Assembly: GCA_017562135.1 (NCBI GenBank)
Contig: QEYB01000676.1
Span: 1 to 64,000 of the forward strand
DNA from: Dipylidium caninum
Lineage: Eukaryota; Platyhelminthes; Cestoda; Cyclophyllidea; Dipylidiidae
Direction: 5' to 3'
DNA length: 64,000 nt
Below, piece after piece: positions 22,275-33,001 of this stretch (position 1 is its first letter; each line of letters begins with the position of its first letter). A model generated the notes under the pieces. That model was not told the DNA's origin, made no database searches, and worked only from the letters and a program-made list of their open reading frames with translations. Position numbers and translations under genes: made by a program.

Positions 22275-23048
22275 TCACAATCGTCTTCCTCCATTTCCTC
22301 CGTCCCGGTCTCGCCCTCGCATTCGCCCTCGCCGTCGTCTCCGCAACCGCATCCACATCTGCATCCGCAATCGCTTCCATTTGCGCTTCCGCATCCATTT
22401 CTGCTTCCACTTCCGCCTCCGCCCTAGTCGTCGTCCCGTTCCCTGTCGACGCATCCGCTTCCATTCTCTGCTCCGTCTCCATCTCCGCCTCCACCTCCGC
22501 CTCCGCCCCGCCCCTTCATCTGTCTCCACCTCCACTTCCACTTCACCTCTATTCCCGCTTCTTTTTCCACCTTCTCTCTCCAACCTCCCTCCACTTCCAC
22601 TCCAAGTCTGTCGCCGTCTCCATTCCGTCTCTGTCTCCGTCTCGTCTCCGTCTCCGTCTCTCTCTGTCTCCGTTTCCACCACTACTTCCACCGCCTCTTG
22701 CGCTTCCACCCTCCACTCGTCACTGTCTGTCTCCGCTCCTGCAAAAGCCCAAGCCCAAGCCAAAGCCATTGACTCTGACTCGGTCTCACCTTTCGTCCCA
22801 ATCTCCTGCGCCATCACGCTCTCATTTCCCAATTGTGCTGACGCTTCCTCTTCTGTCTCCTCCTCCTCCACCTCCACCTCCACTTCCACCTCCACCTCCA
22901 CTTCCACCTCCACTTCCACCTCCACCTCCACTTCAACTCCTCTCCTCACTTCTTCATCCTCCTCATTCACTTCGAGGATAGTGGGTAAGGCGTCAAAGGT
23001 GGCAGTGAATAGGGCATGGCGCCCTTGGAGGCAAGGCGAATGGCACAA
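22275..23048 (-). CDS. Low-complexity ORF encoding a Val-Glu repeat
   Basis: 257 codons on minus. After a first 28 residues (LPTILEVNEEDEEV and others) it becomes a perfect run of VE dipeptides encoded by the hexanucleotide tract at 22,861-22,934, then Glu/Thr-rich sequence, then Arg/Trp-rich sequence. The switch to basic residues, while another minus frame (22,252-22,494) becomes Glu/Ala-rich, suggests a frameshift inside an originally acidic frame. The plus strand is open for 346 codons over the same DNA (Ser/Pro-rich), an expected by-product of low complexity, so coding status is uncertain. Confidence 0.3.
   Translation of the reverse strand: MCHSPCLQGRHALFTATFDALPTILEVNEEDEEVRRGVEVEVEVEVEVEVEVEVEVEVEVEEEETEEEASAQLGNESVMAQEIGTKGETESESMALAWAWAFAGAETDSDEWRVEAQEAVEVVVETETERDGDGDETETETEWRRRQTWSGSGGRLEREGGKRSGNRGEVEVEVETDEGAGRRRRWRRRWRRSREWKRMRRQGTGRRLGRRRKWKQKWMRKRKWKRLRMQMWMRLRRRRRGRMRGRDRDGGNGGRRL
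22861..22934 (+). repeat. Hexanucleotide tract (CTCCAC/TTCCAC)
   Basis: About 12 units of CTCCAC with interspersed TTCCAC, embedded in roughly 900 bp of degenerate CTCC/TTCC-rich sequence. It reads as alternating Val-Glu on the minus strand. Confidence 0.9.
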
Positions 23049-23496
23049 GCGGCCCTAGAGGAATTGTGGAGGATGGCGAGGTTAGCACCTGATGGCAGAC
23101 TGCAAAAAGGAGTTAGTGGAGAGAAAGACTAACCACTTTTCCCCTCGTCACGAAGACAGGGTTTTTGCACTCCGACGCTGTAGCCTCAGGGCCCGATGGC
23201 ACGCCATATTCAATGGGACGTTGACCACGGCGTTGGAGATAAACTCGTTGGCCAGAGCGACTGATTCTTCACTGCAATTGCCAATGGACGGAGAATGACA
23301 TAAGGCCGAACAAGTAAAGGACCGGCAATCGAGGCAACTTACCGAGAAGAGTGCCACCCTCCCCCTGCCGTCCACTCGCGCAGTCTACCTTCGGAGGCTG
23401 CGGTCGACTCTGAAGTGCCCGAGAATGTCGCCACATCCGCCCGATTACCAATGTGACGAAGCGACTTCCACCGCCCTTCATTCGGTTCGCAATAAA

Positions 23497-23541
23497 GCAA
23501 GCAAGCAAGCACAGCACAGCACAGCACAGCACAGCAAAGCA
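23497..23541 (+). repeat. AAGC and ACAGC simple repeats
   Basis: Four AAGC-type units are followed by about six ACAGC units. The left arm has the matching TGTGC/TTGC tract at 20,422-20,470, so the repeat predates the arm duplication. Confidence 0.85.
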
Positions 23542-24239
23542 AGGCTCAAGTTCGCAAAGTCACTTTGTGTGCGAGGAAAGGCGTCAACAAATTCAAATGC
23601 AATCGATACCGCCGCTTGCAATCGATAATGGCCGCGTCAGTGATTCAGCAGGCCATGGTTGGCAGCACTTCGTGAGTGTACGCGTTCAGACAGTTGTGAG
23701 GGTTAAATTAAAGCGTCAGGTGCCCGAGTGTGTGGTGGCTGCTTTCGGCAGCGGCGTTGGCCATACTCTCGTGGGGCGGTAATGGGCACGCAGTCTTTGG
23801 GCACTTCTGGCTGAACTCAACCAACCTATGCGATGAGGCCGCCACTTGGCAAGTTCACTAGTCTGACCACTCACCCTAACTGCCGACTCGTTCGTTGAAA
23901 CACCCTCACCTTGGTCTTCGCCTTCGCATCTGCATCTGCATCTGCCAATATCTTCACGCAGTCTAATCCCACCTTCTTCCACCAATTTGCTTGCCCTTGC
24001 TCATGCTCTCGTCACACATTCGGCTACAACTGTGATAACTCCATAAATCAACTGAGCCCAACCCACTTCTTTCGCCACTCACCATTAGCCCATTCTCTCT
24101 CCTGCAATACCTTTTGCAAAGGGCACATCTCTTCTGATTCAGTCAGAGGCCGCCTGTCAACCTTGTTATTCGCCCTCGATATCAAACAGGTGAGAGTGAA
24201 TAGACGCTTTCCTCGCCTCTAGTTGCCCTCATTCCTTCA

Positions 24240-24420
24240 TTCTTCCTTTCCTTCCCTTCCCCTCCCTTCCCCTTCCTCACTCTTCCTTCCATTCCCTTAC
24301 CTTCCCTTCCTTTCCCTTTGTCTATTCTCTTATTTGACCCACAAATCCCTCTCCTCTGCATTATTTGTGCCCTCCTCCTTCTCCTTCTCCTTTTTTTCTT
24401 CTTCTTCTTTCTCCTATCAA
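24240..24420 (+). repeat. Polypyrimidine tract, mirrored in the left arm
   Basis: A CTTCC/CCCTT-rich run on plus. The left-arm partner is the polypurine tract at 19,470-19,680. It gives rise to spurious Phe/Pro/Ser ORFs on this strand and Arg/Lys/Gly ORFs on the other. Confidence 0.85.
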
Positions 24421-24600
24421 TGCTTCTGGTTATCCTCAGACTCCTCCTTTGAGCCATCATCTTGCAACGAGTCGACTATGACATTGCCACTCCACATGGC
24501 GAGCACCTTCCTCCCACTTGAGACTAAGGCGAGGCCGCGTTTGCCCTAACCACTGATTTGCGCTTCTCCTTACTCTTCTTCGCACCTGTGGTGCGGACAA

Positions 24601-24801
24601 GTGCAATCTGTCCTCGTGTCCACAATACTATGGTCAAGTGGAGAATACATACAACGCAGAGCATTTCTCCTTCTCTCCAATAAGCCTCACAGACACGCCA
24701 CTCGCCGTGTGTGCATCTCGTCACCTCGCCACGCATTCCCTGTCATATGGGCAGACAAAGATGAAAATCACCTCCACGTCAGTCAAGGCCTCTTCCCGTT
24801 G

Positions 24802-24837
<36 letters not shown>

Positions 24838-24906
24838 CAAGCGGAGGAAAGGATTCTGATATTTCTTGTGCTGATGCAGCGTTTGCAGTCAGGTTCCAAC
24901 GATTAA
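24601..24906 (+). CDS. 101-codon ORF shared by both arms (right copy)
   Basis: The partner of the minus ORF at 18,938-19,270, sharing its start MQSVLV, then ILWSSGE, IQRR and HATRRVCIS. Its C-terminal part runs through the CCTG repeat, giving PACL repeats. Unrecognised. Confidence 0.25.
24801..24838 (+). repeat. CCTG tetranucleotide repeat
   Basis: Nine uninterrupted units. The left arm at 19,035-19,062 has only interrupted GGCAGAGCAGGCAG-type sequence, so the expansion is specific to this arm. Confidence 0.9.
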
Positions 24907-25403
24907 CAATATCAATCAGTTGTATTTTAATCTGGGTGCATGTGCGGTTGATTGGCATACTCCAATTGCTGACTTTCCCATATCTGTCAAGTGTTATTAT
25001 TATTATTTTACGGCCCCATAGTACTCTAATATAGTAAGTAGTACAAATATGTTTTATTTACTGTTTCGGGAGTCACATGGTCTGGGAGTTAGTTTATTGT
25101 CTAAACTTTCGTGCATGTGTTCTACTTTTGTCATTCTCCTCCGCAAGGCTGTTGGACCATAAGCTTGGAAGTGGTATATCTCTTCAAATGGTTTGTTTGA
25201 TGTGATCCAAATTCCTTTGCAGTTTAAAACTTTGTGCCCGCCTTCGATTGGTACCTGGTGAGCATATCTATCACAGAGTTTTCACCTTTCGTCGTGCGCT
25301 ATTCACCCGCAGTAGTTGAGCGAGCGACTTGTAGGTTGATTTGAAGATTCAGTTGTTTGTAAGCCTAAACGAAATATTCCCTTCATAGGCGTAACTCTAT
25401 ATC

Positions 25404-25440
25404 GCCGTCTCCGTCTCCGTCTCCGCCTCCGTCTGCGTGT
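25404..25440 (+). repeat. CCGTCT hexanucleotide repeat
   Basis: About six units with one variant. The left arm has roughly two units at 18,428-18,443. Confidence 0.85.
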
Positions 25441-26306
25441 CTGTCTTCTCATGGAACGCCTTGTCGAACATTTTGTTCTTTGTCATCACACATAATCAAG
25501 GAGGACCTCACATTGGTGGCTTGCAGCGCCGAGGTTGACAACGGTTTGATGTTGGTGGAAGAAGACAAACTTGGCCAACTGTTCGTTCTCCGACCTATCT
25601 GGACCCGTCTCGTCTGTCTCGTCTCGTCTCGTCTCGACCGCCATGTCGAAGAGGCCGTCATCTAAAGTCCCTGACCACAGACAATTGGTGTAAGATGTGT
25701 TGCCAGCCTGTCTTGAGTCCTATCTTGTAGAGGATTTGACGCAGCTTATTTGATGCAAACAGTGTTCCCACTAAAATGTGACATCCGCCTTCTGGTTGGC
25801 ATCTTTCAAATCGCCCTGCTTTTTGGACGTGTATCCATTGCATGTGGACAATTTGTTTGACAGAGGCTCTTCCTTCTAGTCGAATTACCTGAAATGATAA
25901 GAGTTGAGTACAGGAGCACCACAAGTGTGGTGAGCGAGCACATGCATGCATCAGACACTTGCAGAAGTAGGTCACTTGCGGCTGAGCTTTGTAGCCTCTC
26001 AAAGTGAGGACTGTGATTGCCTGACAATCGACTAGACAGCACAGGTGAAGAAAACTTCAAGCAGGTCCACGAATGGACGAGGACGGAAGCTTCTGTGATT
26101 GTAGAGTCGACATCCTCTTCCTGTCTACCACGTCATTTGGGACTTGGCTCAGAATCCAAACTCTCCTGTGCAAACCTCCCAACCACCTACGCCTCCATGT
26201 ACACACTGTGAATGCTCAGTAAACAGACGGGGCTGCACGTGTAGAAAAAACTTCTACCAGGGCTGCTCTGAACTATCCCACTTTGAGTAGCATCCTTCGC
26301 CTACGA

Positions 26307-26522
26307 TCACAAATGAGCTTCTTGTTGCATCTCGTCAGTTGTCAAATGCCTCGCGCACTTCTCCGTGCATTCGTCCTCAGCTTCCTTCGCTGCCTTGCAT
26401 TGAATGCACAGCACTTCACCTCCTTTACCGTGGCACACGACGCCGAGACTGCGCGAAACTGGCTGCAGCTTAGCTTGAGCTGCCTCTTCGACGAGCAACT
26501 GACCGGCGATATAGGGTAGCAT
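26307..26522 (-). CDS. Small Cys-rich protein (right arm)
   Basis: A 71-codon ORF on minus. It starts MLPYIAGQLLVEEAAQAKLQ and contains the cluster C-x2-C (CIQCKAAK) followed by EDECTEKCARHLTTDEM, giving four cysteines and a histidine in 20 residues, a spacing that could bind a metal. The same frame can be read in a much more diverged third copy at about 32,820-32,920 (plus), where C-x2-C-x-A-x-K-E and EDEC and HLTTDGM are kept while many bases between have changed. Protein-level conservation in a diverged copy is the best sign that this was coding. No named family is recognised. It could be one exon of a larger protein. Confidence 0.45.
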   Translation of the reverse strand: MLPYIAGQLLVEEAAQAKLQPVSRSLGVVCHGKGGEVLCIQCKAAKEAEDECTEKCARHLTTDEMQQEAHL

Positions 26523-27159
26523 GTCGACGTGATTGCCTCGTCACTTGAAATGGGGGTAGAGGATCAGAACGAGCAATAATACGTCTCAGATGAAAGGCTC
26601 TCAAAATGAGCATAAGCTCCCGCCAGACTAAACGGCAGTCCGATAAAACAGTAATCGTAGAATAAATGGGGAACTTCGAAAACAAGAAGATCTGAGGACG
26701 TTTTAATTCTAACTCGTAGTTGAAGCTCCACTTTCATCAGCACATTTGTCAGTAAGGTAATTGCCCAACAACCACGAAATCCACTAGCACCTCTGATTCA
26801 CCACAGGAATTTCCAACTATACTCTTCTCTTCCACCTATTTCAATTGCTCCTCCGAAGCAGCGGCTGGAAACCTGACTCTGCCTAATGTACAATGAAAAC
26901 CTAATAGTAGTTACTTTGACAACTGTGCCGGAGCTTACTATCCTGCCAAATTATTTCTCGTTTTAATATTTATTACATTTATGCCCATCCCAACTAACTC
27001 AATGTCAATCAGCGACGTTGCTGAGATGCACGTGGCATATTCCACGCCATTATTAAGCAACCTGACCACTGGTAATCGCAGAACACCTCCTGCCCTCCAC
27101 TGGTCTTCACTTCTTCCTCCCGGAACGCAGGACATCATTCTTCACGTGACACCTCCCTC

Positions 27160-27185
27160 TCCCTCTCCCTCTCCTCTCTCCTCTC
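27160..27185 (+). repeat. CCCTCT simple repeat
   Basis: A short hexamer run, with an interrupted match in the left arm near 16,650-16,675. Confidence 0.7.
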
Positions 27186-29559
27186 TCCACCCTTATGAAA
27201 GCGCCTTTCAGTAAGCCTTTCACTCCACTCTCCCTAGCTTTATTTCTCCACGAACTCCCAAAACCACTTCCTCGAAGTCGGTTGACTTTAAATGTGATTG
27301 ACAGTCTCTCACGATGCCACGACGCTGAATCACTATGCCGGGAAACTTCTTTTGTTCGCTATTAATTTCCATTGGCACAGCGTGACTCCCTTGGCTATTA
27401 AAGGCTTCACTTAAGTTCGGTTTCTCAAGGCATCCTCCATTATTCTGCATATGGTAAGGAGTGTTCTTTAACTTAGGCGACCCAGGGTTGTACGATAAAT
27501 TTTGATCACTCGGTTGTGGCTATCTTGATAGCCACAAAGGGAAATAAAGGCGTCTCCACAAAGGTCTGACGGGAAAATTCCGATGGTGAATTTGTAGGAC
27601 ATGATGATGTCCTACGTTTGCCTACAAACTACCCAAGTCTACTTAGAGGAGCGTATGCAAGACTGTCCAGGTTATGCGGGCGGTGCAGATGCGTGTTAGA
27701 ACATCAGCTCAGTGGCCCCTTCACCCTCCTTGACGATCAAGGCGATCTGTTTCTCTGCCGTCCCTGATTTCGATACTGATAGAGTGGTGAAGACGAGCAC
27801 CACGCCCATCTACGTCCCCATCGCAGCACTCACCTCGTCCACTGTGATGGCAGCTCACCGGTCAGGAAGTCGTTCGTCGGAGGCCGCTTCAGCAATATAT
27901 GTTTGCGATTCGTGCCTATGCAGGTGTCATCGTGAAAAGCACCTACTTTTCGGGATTTTATGTGATGGGTTCCTAGATGCCACGTGAACTAAAGACTTGA
28001 TGGTACTTTGGTAGCCGTAGTTCCAAGACGATGAGATGAGCTGTGTCATTGAGAGGACTGCCTGTTTGAGGCAGGTGAAAGAGATATTCACCCCCGAGGG
28101 AGTGGCCGAAATCGGGAGTGGCGAGTTTGGACGAAGAATGAAGGAGAATGAAGAGTAGCTTGAAAGAAAAATGGAAGAGTTTATAATAAAGCCGTCTTGA
28201 GTTGCTCATAGAGAAATGGGCACGAGACAGGAGTGGAGATGAGCGAAGGCGATGGAAGTTGATCAGATTAGGTCAAACGATGCGAATTTCCGACCAAGAT
28301 TATATACAATCAGGGGCGGAGAGTTGGGATGGGGCCAAGGTGGTGGGTGGAAGTTGGGAATCAGAGTTGTGGAAATTGACGTGGAACGAGGCAATTTAAC
28401 GAAGGAAAGAGTGAAGGCGTGGTCACTCAATTGCAAATGGAGCACATGGAACGCGTCTACAGCTCATGTAGGCTTGCGACGTAGGTGAGTATGGCGAAGA
28501 GTTGGACATGTTAGGGATCCCTTCCTCCGCTCAGGCGGAAGCGTTGCTCGGTGCCGCGCCGCAGTCCGCCACAAGGCAGACGGGAGGGGAATGGCAACGT
28601 GGTCGCCTTATTGAAGGTGCGATGACAGCACTGAGATGGGCGGGTCAGTGAAACCTTGTGCGCACCAGAGGCCAGTTCTTCAGCGAGGCCTTCACCGCAG
28701 CATTCTGGCACGCACACGCCACCCGATGAGTGGTGAGGAAAGTGGAGGAGAGCCGGAGGAAGGGCGGGTCCAATGTGAGATATCATGTCAAGATGATTCA
28801 AACACGTGATCAGGTTTAGCGGTTTAGGAGATAAAATTAAACGCGTTACGATGGGTATATATATATTTTGAGTAATTAGAAGTGTATCAGCTTATTAGGC
28901 ATATAATCGGCAATAAAGCTTACACTAACCGTGCCCTTGTTTTTTAAAAATTATGACAAGGCAGTCTTAAGTCTGGTTACAGAAGACGGCCTTAAAGTAG
29001 ATAAAAAAAATAACACTAAATATTATTTTGTTTTAGTGCGACGGCTGTGGCCTTGTTTTGCGTTGGTGCGCATTTCAGTGAACGTCCGAAGATACTTTTG
29101 TAGTTCCCGCTGTCGGAGTGAGTCTGAATTTTGTAAGTTTTTGATTGCTAATCATTGCTACCTGATATTTGTCATGAATGCTATTTGGTGAATTCCACTC
29201 GTTGCTGTTGCAGGCGATTTGTCGATTTTGTAGGCGGAAAGAGCATGTATTTATACGAGTCGATATCTGCCTCTCGCCTGTAAACTCGCCTCAGATTAAA
29301 CCTAATTGGCCTTAGTTAGTGTTTACTTAGTTGGTTAGTACAGATATCGCGGAGGGCATTGCATTACTAAATAATGTCAATGTGTCAGGTAGTGAGCACA
29401 CAGTCTTCAGTTCAGTTACATAAGTAACCTCCGAGATGCTGATGCGTTTCTTGCAGTCTGAAATGGTAGTATTCAACTTTTGTCTGTTCACATGAACTCT
29501 GGTTTCTCTTTTGAGTGTTTGTATTAAATCAGGAAGAATGATATACGCATACAATGTAG

Positions 29560-30700
29560 TGCATTGGACGTTGATCATACTGATGGGAAAGTAGTCAATT
29601 ACTTAATTGTTCAACTGCGAACCAACGGTTACTTTTCTTGTTTTTTTCGTCTTTTGACTAGAGAAGGAAGAATTTTATCAAGTTATTTGTCTTCCTCTTC
29701 AGGTGTCAACCTTTTTGTCATGGGCGACTCCTCTCACCCATTCCAAAAAATCTTATTTCTCTTCCTCTTCCGATGACCTTAATGTCGGACTTTCATGTGG
29801 GTACGAGTAGTTGTCCTTGCATTGAATATGTTGTTGGTTTTGGCCGATAACAAGTTATTCATTCCAAGCTGTATTACCTCGCCCTGTTGCTTTGCTGTTT
29901 CCTGCAACATTTCTTCAATGAAGGTATATTCCTCTTGTCGAACTGGCCTAACATGTGTTTCCATGCGTCTACGCTTGGGTGGACTGCATCCCCAGTAGTG
30001 ACGGGCCTTTCTTAATGACGTGATCCGGTCAGGTTCTTTTCGTAAAGCAACTGATCCCCGCACAAATCCCCCACCCTGACACTTTTCCCACACTTTCCTG
30101 GCTGCCATTGTCGTTGGCGCACTGGCTTTGCAAGTGATTGTGTGTTCTTCTTTTGCAACACCAGTTTATATCTTCGTGATGTTATTTCCTTCCTTCTTGA
30201 GGCATGCCGACTAGGTGGGCACACGTTTCATCGTGTCATATTCTGCTATTTTATGATTCTTTCCATATTCTGCTACCTCAATAGCTCTTCACTTCCAGGA
30301 TGTGGGTTGCTTTACACTCCGTCCTTTCGCCCGCCGAACAGACCCTTCGGACGTGAAATTAGTACGTGGCCAGATGGTCACCCTGTGTAGCTGGAATATG
30401 CTCAAGGAGGCCTTTGTTAGGATATGTGAGCCATCCGTTGTCCGACAGTTTTCTCCCGCTTGTACAGTAGATTCCTGCGTGGTGACAACGTCAGGTGAAA
30501 CCTCAGTGATTCTCACATCTGATATGTCAAACATTTTGCCCTTCATTTGGTGGGAAGTAATAACCAGGTTATCAGGAAAGTACCTCCTTTGAAAGTGCCA
30601 ATCAATAATTCCTAGGTCAAACGGTTCAATTCTTTTACGAGTGTTGATTTCAACTTGTCACTTCTTCGTTAGCTGTGTGCAGCAGAGGATGCGCTCGAGG
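29560..30700 (-). pseudogene. Family E protein fragments, copy 3 (right arm)
   Basis: Minus strand. An 85-codon ORF at 30,289-30,546 reads the second segment in one frame: FDISDVRITEVSPDVVTTQE, STVQAGEN, VTIWPRTNFTSEGSV. A 109-codon ORF at 29,779-30,108 reads the third segment: MAARKVWEKCQGGGFVRGSV, KEPDRITS, KARHYWGCSPPKRRRM, EEYTFIEEMLQE. The PPKRRRM run resembles a nuclear localisation signal. The C-terminal helical block is readable near 29,650-29,760 with breaks. Segments two and three are more intact here than in the left arm. As in the left arm, the Met-Gly first segment is absent. Confidence 0.5.
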
Positions 30701-30985
30701 CGGATTCGGGGCTCAGTCAACGACACCGCCATCTGTGCGAGGGGAGCGCCGATGCCGTCCGTGTTAAAGTATTCCAGTGCAGACTGCACCAACAGCTTTC
30801 TGCCCCTTCTTCTCCCTCTTTCCTCATCTCCTCTGCCCTTTTTGATCTCTGCCTATTTTAATCACTTTAAACACTGCACAAGTCAGTTGACGAGGTGTAA
30901 AGTCATTTCATGTGTTATGGCTAGCGTCAAGAGAGTTTTTCTGAAGGGTATGTACAGTCGGTTACCATGTGAAATGATGGAGTAG
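30641..30985 (+). CDS. Divergent partner ORF of family E (right arm)
   Basis: A 114-codon ORF that is the in-frame match of 12,630-12,950, with RMRSRRIRGSV near the start and CKVISCVMASVKRVF then YSRLPCEMME at the end. It points away from the family E protein fragments at 29.6-30.6 kb, with its ATG at 30,641 only about 95 bases from the nearest of them. Both arms keep the frame across about 100 codons, although indels are frequent elsewhere, so it is among the better-supported small ORFs in the arms. Function is unknown. Confidence 0.42.
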   Translation: MLISTCHFFVSCVQQRMRSRRIRGSVNDTAICARGAPMPSVLKYSSADCTNSFLPLLLPLSSSPLPFLISAYFNHFKHCTSQLTRCKVISCVMASVKRVFLKGMYSRLPCEMME

Positions 30986-31972
30986 TGAGACAGTGGATTG
31001 ATTGTGTTTGGAGACTTTTAGGAGGATGGTCGGCTGTAGGTGTGTTAGGAGGTGCGGGGAAATGGGAGGAATGGTGAGTCTGCGAGAAAGGAGCAAATGT
31101 CACTTCGGTAGAAGGATCAGTCGAGCTGTGTGCGGGTTTTCGGGGGCGTGGAGGAGTTGCTACTACACCCATTTATCCTCTTCATGTGTCACTATGCGGC
31201 GTCGCAGTCCATAAAGTGATTTGCTGTTGCGTCAGAGATGCATTATGGCTGGTCTCCTCGAGCCACTTCTATTTTCTCCTGCTGCTTCACTCCAGCAGCG
31301 CGCGCTCGAGGGTGAAATACGAGAAATCAGGCAAACGACATTGTCGACTCTTGTCTTTATACTCTTCCAATTTATCACCACATTTCATTTCAACGAGGTT
31401 CAGTTGTTCCTGTTGACTAGCGGACAGAAACGTTCAGGTGCAATAAATTGGCGGAAGAGTGGTCTGACAGAGACTGGTGGGGGACGGCAAGTGACGTGTG
31501 GGAAATGTGTGGGCTATTAAGACGAATTGGGGAAAGGAGATGAGAAAGGGGAGGAAGGCGGTTGGCTGAGAAGCCACATTCTGCCATTGGAGTCGTGGCG
31601 AAGGAGGTCGGATCTACGGGTCTCTGTTGCTCGAGGAATGCGCACAGACATCAGGTGAATATGGAGGGATTATGAGTGACGCAAATAGTCTTTGACCAGT
31701 GGAGGAAGTAAAAGTTAGTGAGGCGTTCTTGGAAGAGCACTTGTTAATAACGGTAGTGGACACGGGTAGTACAACGGTTATGCAAACTTCCCTGTTCTGC
31801 CGTTTGTTTGGACGAACATGGATTTGAGTGTCTCAAACCGCGGCGAGATCGTGTGGACCTCGTTGACTGACCTGTAACATCAGACAAGTTCCTTTTTCTC
31901 CGCTCGCACCTCAAATCCGCAACTCCTTTCCACTCATCTCCAGTGGTCACCCCGATGCGATGAGCGGCGTTT

Positions 31973-32590
31973 GCTCAGATTAACAAGCAAGTGTGAACTG
32001 GAGAAAGGAAATGATGCCTTTCACGCCGACAACGCGATGGTCGGCAGTGCGACCGCTTCGGAGGCTGACTTGGTGGGGTTTTGGTCAGGCACTGAGCGTG
32101 GCAGAAAGAGGTGACTTTGTGCCGGTCGACGCGAGGGTGTGGAGCCAATTGCGTGAGACGCATACGCTATTCTCAGTCGTGTAAATCGCAACTGACATAG
32201 GCGATGTGGGCGGATCCCTGAAGGAAAGGCGCGCATACACAATGATTAGCGTGCATTTCGCGCAAAGGACGGGGTGGCAACGGTTAAATCGTGTGGTTGT
32301 CTTTTGACCACCAAGCGGACACGATCACTAGTGAAAGGGCGAGACAGTAGACGGCAAATTTGGGAAGGATTCGGAAGATACGCTGTTGATTTCATGCAGC
32401 GCGCGCAATTGCCCGACTCATTTCACCTTTTCCCCTTTCCGCACAACCCAACTGACTGTCAACCTCATACCGTTGAAGGTGATTGAGGATTTAGGAGTTT
32501 ATTACACGGTTGTTTGGGGATGGTCAGAGTGCCTTTTTTTTGAGGCGGCGGAGGTTTCCGAAAATCCTGCGAATGCTGCAACTGATCTTT
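31973..32590. other. Unassigned sequence outside the right arm
   Basis: ORFs of 60 to 73 codons on both strands overlap each other. No repeat or motif supports them. Confidence 0.35.
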
Positions 32591-32965
32591 CGCCTTCATT
32601 GACGTCATTCAGCCATTCCGAGCACTTCCTCTCTCCCAACCACCCCATCGGACGCATCACTTCTGACTTCCTCCTCATCATTCTCCTCAGGCGACAATTC
32701 CATGATGTTGTCTTCCTGCTCTACATACACGGTGAGTTGGTCGTGGAGGAAAGGATGACACAGCTCAAGCAAGTCTGCCTCCAGTTTCGTGCAGTCTCGG
32801 TGTTGTCAGCTAGGCGATGGCAGTGGCATGTGGTGCGTTGGATGCGAGGCAGAGAAGGAGACAGAGGACGAGTGTGAGTGAAAGAAGCATTTGACAACTG
32901 ACGGGATGTAATAGGTTTCTCAGTTTACGACAGTGGACGAAGGAAGCTACTCGAAGTAGAAATGG
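32590..32965 (+). repeat. Third copy of a giant-repeat internal segment
   Basis: It aligns with 17,280-17,560 (same orientation) and with 26,290-26,560 (inverted). Shared blocks are ACAGCTCAAGC, CAGTTTCG-GCAGTCTCGG and CATTTGACAACTGACG-GATG. It is far more diverged than the two arms are from each other. It contains the Cys-rich peptide discussed for 26,307-26,522, interrupted by stops. Confidence 0.6.
32611..32740 (-). pseudogene. Acidic peptide fragment related to 53.4-53.6 kb
   Basis: Read on minus: VEQEDNIMELSPEENDEEEV, RSDASD, VVGREEVLGMAE, then a stop. This lines up with MESPPEVDEEEESRSAASDE and GKEEAFE at 53,415-53,609 (minus). The match is at protein level with many base changes. It lies next to the Cys-rich segment on the opposite strand. 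Unrecognised. Confidence 0.35.
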
Positions 32966-33001
32966 TCGGCGCCAGAGATACTGTGAGGAATAGGAAACTG
33001 G

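Larger units (their letters stand above)
20871..23111. other. Non-palindromic spacer between the giant repeat arms
   Basis: About 2.24 kb does not match itself in inverted orientation. The first 0.4 kb is ordinary sequence, 21.3-22.0 kb is tandem exon modules, and 22.05-22.95 kb is pyrimidine-rich on plus, encoding Glu/Asp/Arg-rich peptides on minus. A spacer of this size argues against a simple read-through of a sequencing hairpin as the source of the palindrome. Confidence 0.7.
23112..31972 (-). repeat. Giant inverted repeat, right arm (about 8.9 kb)
   Basis: The reverse complement of 11,630-20,870. The outer edge lies in GATGAGCGGCGTTTG at about 31,972, beyond which the sequence is unrelated to the other arm's flank. 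Length differences from the left arm include simple-repeat expansions present only here: CCTG at 24,801-24,838 and CCGTCT at 25,404-25,440. Confidence 0.93.

Noticed and set aside
22018..23058. 346-codon Ser/Pro-rich plus-strand ORF in the palindrome spacer
   Set aside because: It follows from hexanucleotide low complexity: stop codons cannot arise in CTCCAC/TTCCAC runs. The minus strand has better exon evidence.
20871..23111. Palindrome as a missed sequencing-adapter read-through
   Set aside because: A 2.24-kb non-palindromic spacer and arm-specific microsatellite expansions do not fit one molecule read on both strands. A haplotype-joining assembly error remains possible.
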